From Candidatus Bathyarchaeota archaeon (lineage in GTDB: Archaea; Thermoproteota; Bathyarchaeia; Bathyarchaeales; Bathyarchaeaceae): a DNA stretch of 8,176 nucleotides. Position numbers and translations under genes: made by a program. Each line of letters begins with the position of its first letter. Position 1 is the first letter of the stretch. The DNA lies in contig CP070826.1 in assembly GCA_020344435.1 (NCBI GenBank), positions 996,956-1,005,131 of the forward strand, in the 5' to 3' direction. The notes beneath the pieces were generated by a model. It did not search any database, was not told where the DNA came from, and saw only the letters and a list, made by a program, of their open reading frames with translations. This document shows, one piece after another, positions 4,831 to 8,176 of this stretch.

Positions 4831-6141
4831 CTAGGACTTCACTACTTCCATGAATGTCTCTAGGGTTCTTTCGACGTCCCTTTCTGTGTGTTGCACGGAA
4901 ATGGTCCATTGGTCATCTGCTGAGAGGACTTCAAAGATGATCCCCCTATTCATCATCGCATATGCCCAACTCCACCAGATCTCCGAGTCCTGTTGGAGAT
5001 ATCCTCTATAATCCTTAACCTCGGATACGCCGGGGTAGATGTGTCCGTTGACGCCTACATTTGTGACTCTTGCCTCGATGCCCGCATCGTCGAGAATCTG
5101 GGCGTAGCCTTCAGCAAGCCTCTTCGAGAGAGAGCGAGCAGAACCATAAACTTCTGGTGTGAGTATCTCTTTCAGAACTACCTTTGCGGCTGTTATGCAT
5201 ATGTGGTTTGCGTTAAATGTGCCCGCATGCACGACCTTGCCCGGTCCTACAAGCTCCAATACATCTCTTCTCCCTATGACCGCTGAGATTGGGAACCCTC
5301 CACCAATGGCCTTGCCAACAGTCACAATATCTGGTATGATATTGAAGTACTCAGTTGCTCCTCCATAGGCTAGCTTGGCTCCAGTCTTCACCTCATCGAA
5401 TATAAGGAGGACTCCGTACTCGTCTGAAAGTTTCCTAAGCCCCTCCAGAAATCCCTTCTCCGGCGGAATCACCCCCATGTTCATCGCGACGGGCTCGAGT
5501 ATTATGCATGCGATATCATCAGAGTCCTTCTGGAGGATCTCCTCAACGGAGTTCAGATCGTTGAATCTTGCGACGAGTGTTTCCTTCCAGGCACCCTCGG
5601 GCATACCAAGGCAGTGAGGGATCCTCATGGGTTTTGCAGGCGCAAGTGGAGGATAGTACGAAACAAAAAGGTAATCATTAGTTCCATGGTAATGCCCCTC
5701 GAATTTTATCACCTTTTCCTTTCCCGTATAAGCCCTGGCGATCCTTACGGCCCATGATGTCGCCGCCGTGCCTGAACATTGGAACCTAACCATGTCCAGC
5801 TTGAACCTCTTCGTGAGTTCTTCTGCGACTTCGTGAGAATCAATCGGCTCTGCTCCGTAGGCTATTCCTCCCTTGTCAAGCCTCGCCTTCACTGCTTCGA
5901 CGAGTTTCGGATGGTTATGCCCTGTCATTAAGACTCCGAACCCAAGTTGGTAGTCTAGATACTCGTTTCCGTCGGCATCCCACAACCTGCTGCTAAGAGC
6001 TCTATCCACGTAAAGCGGGTAAGGGGGGATGTACCTGATGTTGCTGTTTACACCCATCGGAATGTTCTTACTCGCTTTCTGAAACGTCTCGAAGGATTTG
6101 GTCGTCCTCTTGAGAAAAGCCAGTTTCTCCTTGTACAACAA
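4831..6141 (-). CDS. class III PLP-dependent aminotransferase, glutamate-1-semialdehyde aminomutase-like
   Basis: This 436-aa protein has the full fold-type I class III layout. The phosphate-binding SGTAATSWAVRIARAYTG lies at 123-140, FEGHYHG at 147-153, EPVAMNMGV at 216-224, and FDEVKTG with cofactor Asp249 at 248-254. VGKAIGGGFP holds the PLP lysine Lys277, and AGTFNANH (306-313) precedes the C-terminal domain. Overall it most resembles HemL, but it differs at sites diagnostic for the true enzyme: DEVKTGAK instead of DEVMTGFR, a rewritten loop at 161-180, and AGTFNAN instead of AGTLSGN. No other haem genes lie nearby. It is probably an amino-group transferase or mutase on an unknown amino acid. 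The start is uncertain: TTG at 6141 has no good ribosome site, and an in-frame ATT at 6171 sits five bases after AGGGGAG. It is divergent from the ferredoxin-AOR genes. Confidence 0.85.
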   Translation of the reverse strand: MLYKEKLAFLKRTTKSFETFQKASKNIPMGVNSNIRYIPPYPLYVDRALSSRLWDADGNEYLDYQLGFGVLMTGHNHPKLVEAVKARLDKGGIAYGAEPIDSHEVAEELTKRFKLDMVRFQCSGTAATSWAVRIARAYTGKEKVIKFEGHYHGTNDYLFVSYYPPLAPAKPMRIPHCLGMPEGAWKETLVARFNDLNSVEEILQKDSDDIACIILEPVAMNMGVIPPEKGFLEGLRKLSDEYGVLLIFDEVKTGAKLAYGGATEYFNIIPDIVTVGKAIGGGFPISAVIGRRDVLELVGPGKVVHAGTFNANHICITAAKVVLKEILTPEVYGSARSLSKRLAEGYAQILDDAGIEARVTNVGVNGHIYPGVSEVKDYRGYLQQDSEIWWSWAYAMMNRGIIFEVLSADDQWTISVQHTERDVERTLETFMEVVKS

Positions 6142-6211
6142 TCTCTTCGTCTCTACAACCGACGTAAAAATGCACTCTCCCCTTGAGTTTTGTTGCGTGT
6201 TACACAGAATA

Positions 6212-6222
6212 TCTATTTAAGG
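6212..6222 (-). promoter_or_regulatory. TATA box of the aminotransferase gene
   Basis: The minus strand reads CCTTAAATAGA, a good archaeal TATA-like box with preceding C's that may belong to the BRE. Transcription would start near 6190, giving a leader of about 50 bases before the TTG at 6141, or about 20 before the in-frame ATT at 6171. Confidence 0.55.
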
Positions 6223-6231
6223 ATTCTCGAG

Positions 6232-6245
6232 TGCCGATTGCGGCA
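6232..6245. promoter_or_regulatory. inverted repeat TGCCG-N4-CGGCA, possible operator
   Basis: Perfect 5-bp arms surround ATTG, about 10 bp upstream of the minus-strand TATA box. The position suits an activator site for the aminotransferase. The short arm length makes chance a real alternative. GGCAA (6242-6246) also pairs with TTGCC (6255-6259). Confidence 0.35.
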
Positions 6246-6316
6246 ACATTCTATTTGCCTTGCAGTTTCACTGGAGTTGCGCGCGTGACATCCACTCAGC
6301 AATAGCCTATTCTAAG

Positions 6317-6326
6317 GCATATATGC
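6317..6326. promoter_or_regulatory. palindrome GCATATATGC upstream of the ferredoxin-AOR promoter
   Basis: This perfect 10-bp palindrome lies 18 bp before the TATA box of the ferredoxin-AOR genes. It could be a regulator site, or a weak TATA element since it contains ATATAT. No partner copy is seen in the window. Confidence 0.35.
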
Positions 6327-6344
6327 GAAGCAGCTTCAACAAGG

Positions 6345-6354
6345 CTTTTATATA
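6345..6354 (+). promoter_or_regulatory. TATA box of the ferredoxin-AOR operon
   Basis: CTTTTATATA, preceded by AAGG, is close to the archaeal TATA consensus and the best in the window. Transcription should start near 6375-6380, about 40 bases before the TTG start of the ferredoxin gene. Confidence 0.7.
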
Positions 6355-6371
6355 ATCTTTGCAGTTGATTT

Positions 6372-6381
6372 CCCTCGAGGG
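6372..6381. promoter_or_regulatory. palindrome CCCTCGAGGG at the predicted transcript start of the AOR operon
   Basis: This perfect 10-bp palindrome lies about 25-30 bp after the TATA box centre, where transcription should begin. A protein bound here would block initiation, so a repressor site is plausible. No regulator for it is identified. Confidence 0.4.
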
Positions 6382-6417
6382 GTAATAATCATCAAAAGCT
6401 GTGTTGAGGATTGATAG

Positions 6418-6822
6418 TTGAGGCTGGAAATTCTTCCTGAAAAATGTACGGGGTGTCAATTATGTGGCGCCGTGTGTTCAGCGAGGCTCGTCGGAAATTT
6501 CAATCCATCGCGGGCCGCTTTATACATAGAATCACTGTTGCCTGACCAATTGGTCGTACGTCCCTACGTGTGCATCCATTGTGAGGAACATCCATGTGTG
6601 GAGGCGTGTCCAGTTGAAGCTATTGTCGAAGCCAAAGAACTTGGAATCTACGTGGTTGACAAAGAAGCCTGCAACGGATGTGGAACATGCGTCGATGCAT
6701 GCCCTTACAATGGCTTGCGGCTTGATCCGTCTGAGATGTACGCGATAAAATGCGATGTTTGCAGGGGAAAGGCTCGATGCGTTGAAATCTGTCCAACCGG
6801 AACCCTCAAGGTTGCCGAGTAG
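6418..6822 (+). CDS. four-cluster ferredoxin, electron-transfer partner of AOR
   Basis: The 134-aa product carries 16 cysteines, all in cluster motifs, predicting four [4Fe-4S] clusters. They are C10-C13-C16-C20; C52-C55-C60-C64-P; C85-C88-C91-C95-P; and C112-C115-C121-C125-P. The layout resembles the electron-transfer subunits of the HycB/CooF/DMSO-reductase B type, and the polyferredoxin encoded beside AOR in some bacteria (AorA of Aromatoleum) and archaea. There is no signal peptide, so it is cytosolic. It should accept electrons from the AOR [4Fe-4S] centre and pass them to other carriers. The TTG at 6418 is chosen because GAGG (6406-6409) lies eight bases upstream and Cys10 follows closely. 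The stop TAG runs into the ribosome site of AOR, so the two are cotranscribed and probably translated in coupled fashion. Confidence 0.88.
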   Translation: MRLEILPEKCTGCQLCGAVCSARLVGNFNPSRAALYIESLLPDQLVVRPYVCIHCEEHPCVEACPVEAIVEAKELGIYVVDKEACNGCGTCVDACPYNGLRLDPSEMYAIKCDVCRGKARCVEICPTGTLKVAE

Positions 6823-6827
6823 GTGAG
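6822..6827 (+). promoter_or_regulatory. ribosome binding site of AOR
   Basis: GGTGAG overlaps the last base of the ferredoxin stop codon and lies four bases before ATG 6832. It excludes the in-frame GTG at 6823, which is part of the site itself. Confidence 0.65.
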
Positions 6828-6831
6828 AAAG

Positions 6832-8176
6832 ATGCAAGGCGGATATGTAGGCAAGATATTGCGAGTAGATCTGAGTCATAAGAAGACCTCCTCAGAGGAC
6901 CTGAATACGCAATGGGCAAGGATGTTCATCGGCGGAAAAGGTTTGGGCGCCAAATATCTATTCGAAGAGCTGAAACCCAATACCGACCCTCTTTCACCCG
7001 AGAATGTTATGATAATCATGACTGGTCCACTTACTGGCACAACGGCACCATGCGCTTCGAGGTATGCTGTACTCACAAAGTCGCCGCTAACAGGAGCTTT
7101 TCTAGACTGCTACGTTGGAGGCTATCTTGGTGCCGAGCTGAAGTTCGCAGGCTTTGACGCTGCAATAATAACGGGGAAAGCCAAGAAACCCACTTATCTC
7201 TGGATTGCAGATGGAACGGCTGAATTCAAGGATGCGAAAGACCTTGCAGGTCTAGACATTCATGAAACTGAGAAACGAATCAAGGAAGACCTTGAGGACA
7301 AGGAGGTCAAGGTTGCCGCCATCGGCCCTGCAGGTGAAAACCTCGTGAAAATGGCTTGTATAACGATGGACCTCTATCGACACGCTGGAAGAGGAGGAGC
7401 AGGAGCTGTCATGGGATCAAAGAACCTAAAGGCTGTCGCCGTTCGTGGACATCAAGGCGTAAGCGTGCCCAAAATCGAAGACTTCATTGCGCTCTCTAAA
7501 GAAATCACAAAAGGCGATGTATTAACCCCTGATAACGAATGGGCCAAGATCGATGGTACACCCGGCTTCTTGCGAATGGTCCAAGAAGCAGGCATTCTAC
7601 CAACAAGGAACTTTCAAATGGGCGTATTTGAACACGTGAACAAGATAGACGAAGTTGCCATAAAGAAGATGCTGGTGCGGAGAAGAGCCTGCTACGGCTG
7701 CCCGCTCGGCTGTGGCAACCTAACCCAAGTTAAGGAAGGCCCGTTTGCAGGTACAATAGTGGAGGGTCCAGAATATGAAACTCTGGCGATGGCCGGGGCA
7801 AACTGCTACATAAGCGATTTAGACGCCATAGCAAGATACAACCTGCTGTGTGACCAACTTGGTCTGGACACCATATCCACTGGTGATGCGATCGCCTTCG
7901 CCATGGAATGCTATGAACGAGGGATAATCACCGAGAAGGACACGAACGGTCTTGAACTAGCATTCGGCAATGTTGAGGCCTACATCAAGATGCCAGAATT
8001 GATTGCCCATAGAGAATCAATTGGGGACATCTTAGCAGAAGGAGTGAGTAGAGCTGCAGAAAAGATTGGAAAAGGCTCAGACCGCTTCACGATCCAGGCA
8101 AAAGGACTGGAGTATCCTGGGTACGATCCCAGAGGATCAATAGGCATGGCTCTAGCCTACGCCGTTTCAGATAGAG
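6832..8176 (+). CDS. aor: aldehyde:ferredoxin oxidoreductase (tungsten enzyme), 3' end beyond window
   Basis: The first 448 residues of an AOR family protein (usual length about 600) are present. It oxidises aldehydes to carboxylic acids with ferredoxin as acceptor, using a tungsten bis-pterin and one [4Fe-4S] cluster in the cytosol. Visible signatures are FIGGKGLGAKYLF (32-44), the pterin-site TGPLTGTTAPCASR (64-77), RHAGRGGAGAVMGSKNLKAV (183-202) and cluster ligands Cys287-x2-Cys290-x3-Cys294. EGPEYET (311-317) with an acidic active-site region, the pterin motif DQLGLDTIS (341-349) and the GYDPRG segment (430-435) follow. Cys numbering is almost that of the Pyrococcus furiosus enzyme (288, 291, 295); the fourth ligand and the second pterin motif lie past the edge. 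The aldehyde range cannot be read from sequence. It follows the four-cluster ferredoxin in one operon; another AOR-family subtype (FOR, GOR) is less likely but not excluded. Confidence 0.92.
   Translation, partial: MQGGYVGKILRVDLSHKKTSSEDLNTQWARMFIGGKGLGAKYLFEELKPNTDPLSPENVMIIMTGPLTGTTAPCASRYAVLTKSPLTGAFLDCYVGGYLGAELKFAGFDAAIITGKAKKPTYLWIADGTAEFKDAKDLAGLDIHETEKRIKEDLEDKEVKVAAIGPAGENLVKMACITMDLYRHAGRGGAGAVMGSKNLKAVAVRGHQGVSVPKIEDFIALSKEITKGDVLTPDNEWAKIDGTPGFLRMVQEAGILPTRNFQMGVFEHVNKIDEVAIKKMLVRRRACYGCPLGCGNLTQVKEGPFAGTIVEGPEYETLAMAGANCYISDLDAIARYNLLCDQLGLDTISTGDAIAFAMECYERGIITEKDTNGLELAFGNVEAYIKMPELIAHRESIGDILAEGVSRAAEKIGKGSDRFTIQAKGLEYPGYDPRGSIGMALAYAVSDR

Noticed and set aside
4614..4853. 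79-codon plus-strand frame
   Set aside because: Antisense to the 93-aa gene and running over its promoter region, with low-complexity Ser/His/Leu composition.
4993..5617. Three plus-strand frames across the aminotransferase gene
   Set aside because: Antisense shadows of a full-length enzyme with intact PLP motifs.
6068..6175. GTG-started 35-codon minus-strand frame overlapping the aminotransferase start
   Set aside because: The ribosome-like AGGGGAG is too close to this GTG, and the product shows no recognisable pattern. It is kept only as an alternative reading of the leader.
6532..7157. Frames overlapping the ferredoxin and AOR genes on both strands
   Set aside because: They are shadows: the cysteine-motif ferredoxin and AOR frames are unambiguous.
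1..8176. CRISPR array, rRNA, tRNA or transposase genes
   Set aside because: No regularly spaced repeats, no cloverleaf, no rRNA sequence and no transposase motif were seen on either strand.

Overview
The window looks archaeal. Protein-level evidence is a bacterio-opsin-activator type (HTH_10) regulator, a tungsten aldehyde:ferredoxin oxidoreductase (AOR) with its polyferredoxin, and a small protein of a type I recall only from archaea. DNA-level evidence is TATA/BRE-like boxes about 25-30 bp ahead of inferred transcript starts, GGTGA-type ribosome binding sites and several TTG starts. Base composition is moderate and I see no bacterial -35/-10 promoters. The lineage cannot be fixed from this window; an anaerobic Thermoproteota/Bathyarchaeia-like archaeon is a guess.

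Layout. (1) 87-2255, plus strand: two glycosyltransferases 30 bp apart, a GT75 protein (reversibly glycosylated polypeptide / UDP-arabinopyranose mutase family) and a membrane-anchored GT2 enzyme. They are probably part of a surface-glycan or protein-glycosylation cluster that starts to the left. (2) 2256-2725: a 470-bp stretch without a confident gene. It holds mutually exclusive hairpins, a possible minus-strand small transcript ending in a C/T-rich tract, and, next to the TATA box of the following gene, two identical palindromes GTCATATGAC forming a 53-bp inverted repeat. (3) 2726-3448, plus strand: the HTH_10 regulator. (4) 3571-4697, minus strand: several small genes. These are a two-helix membrane protein (76 aa), a tightly overlapping set of three very small genes (56, 47 and 35 codons, joined by ATGA and TGATG overlaps), and a 93-aa conserved-looking protein. 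(5) 4831-6141, minus strand: a class III PLP aminotransferase resembling glutamate-1-semialdehyde aminomutase. (6) 6142-6417: a divergent promoter region with a TATA box on each strand and several palindromes. (7) 6418-8176, plus strand: a four-cluster ferredoxin followed by AOR, the latter cut by the window end.

How they may work together. The ferredoxin-AOR pair should oxidise aldehydes to acids and pass the electrons to ferredoxin. The divergent aminotransferase shares its control region and may belong to the same amino-acid or aldehyde metabolism (inference). The regulator probably controls its own promoter, and possibly a divergent small transcript, through the paired palindromes (inference). 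The glycosyltransferases appear unrelated to the redox genes.
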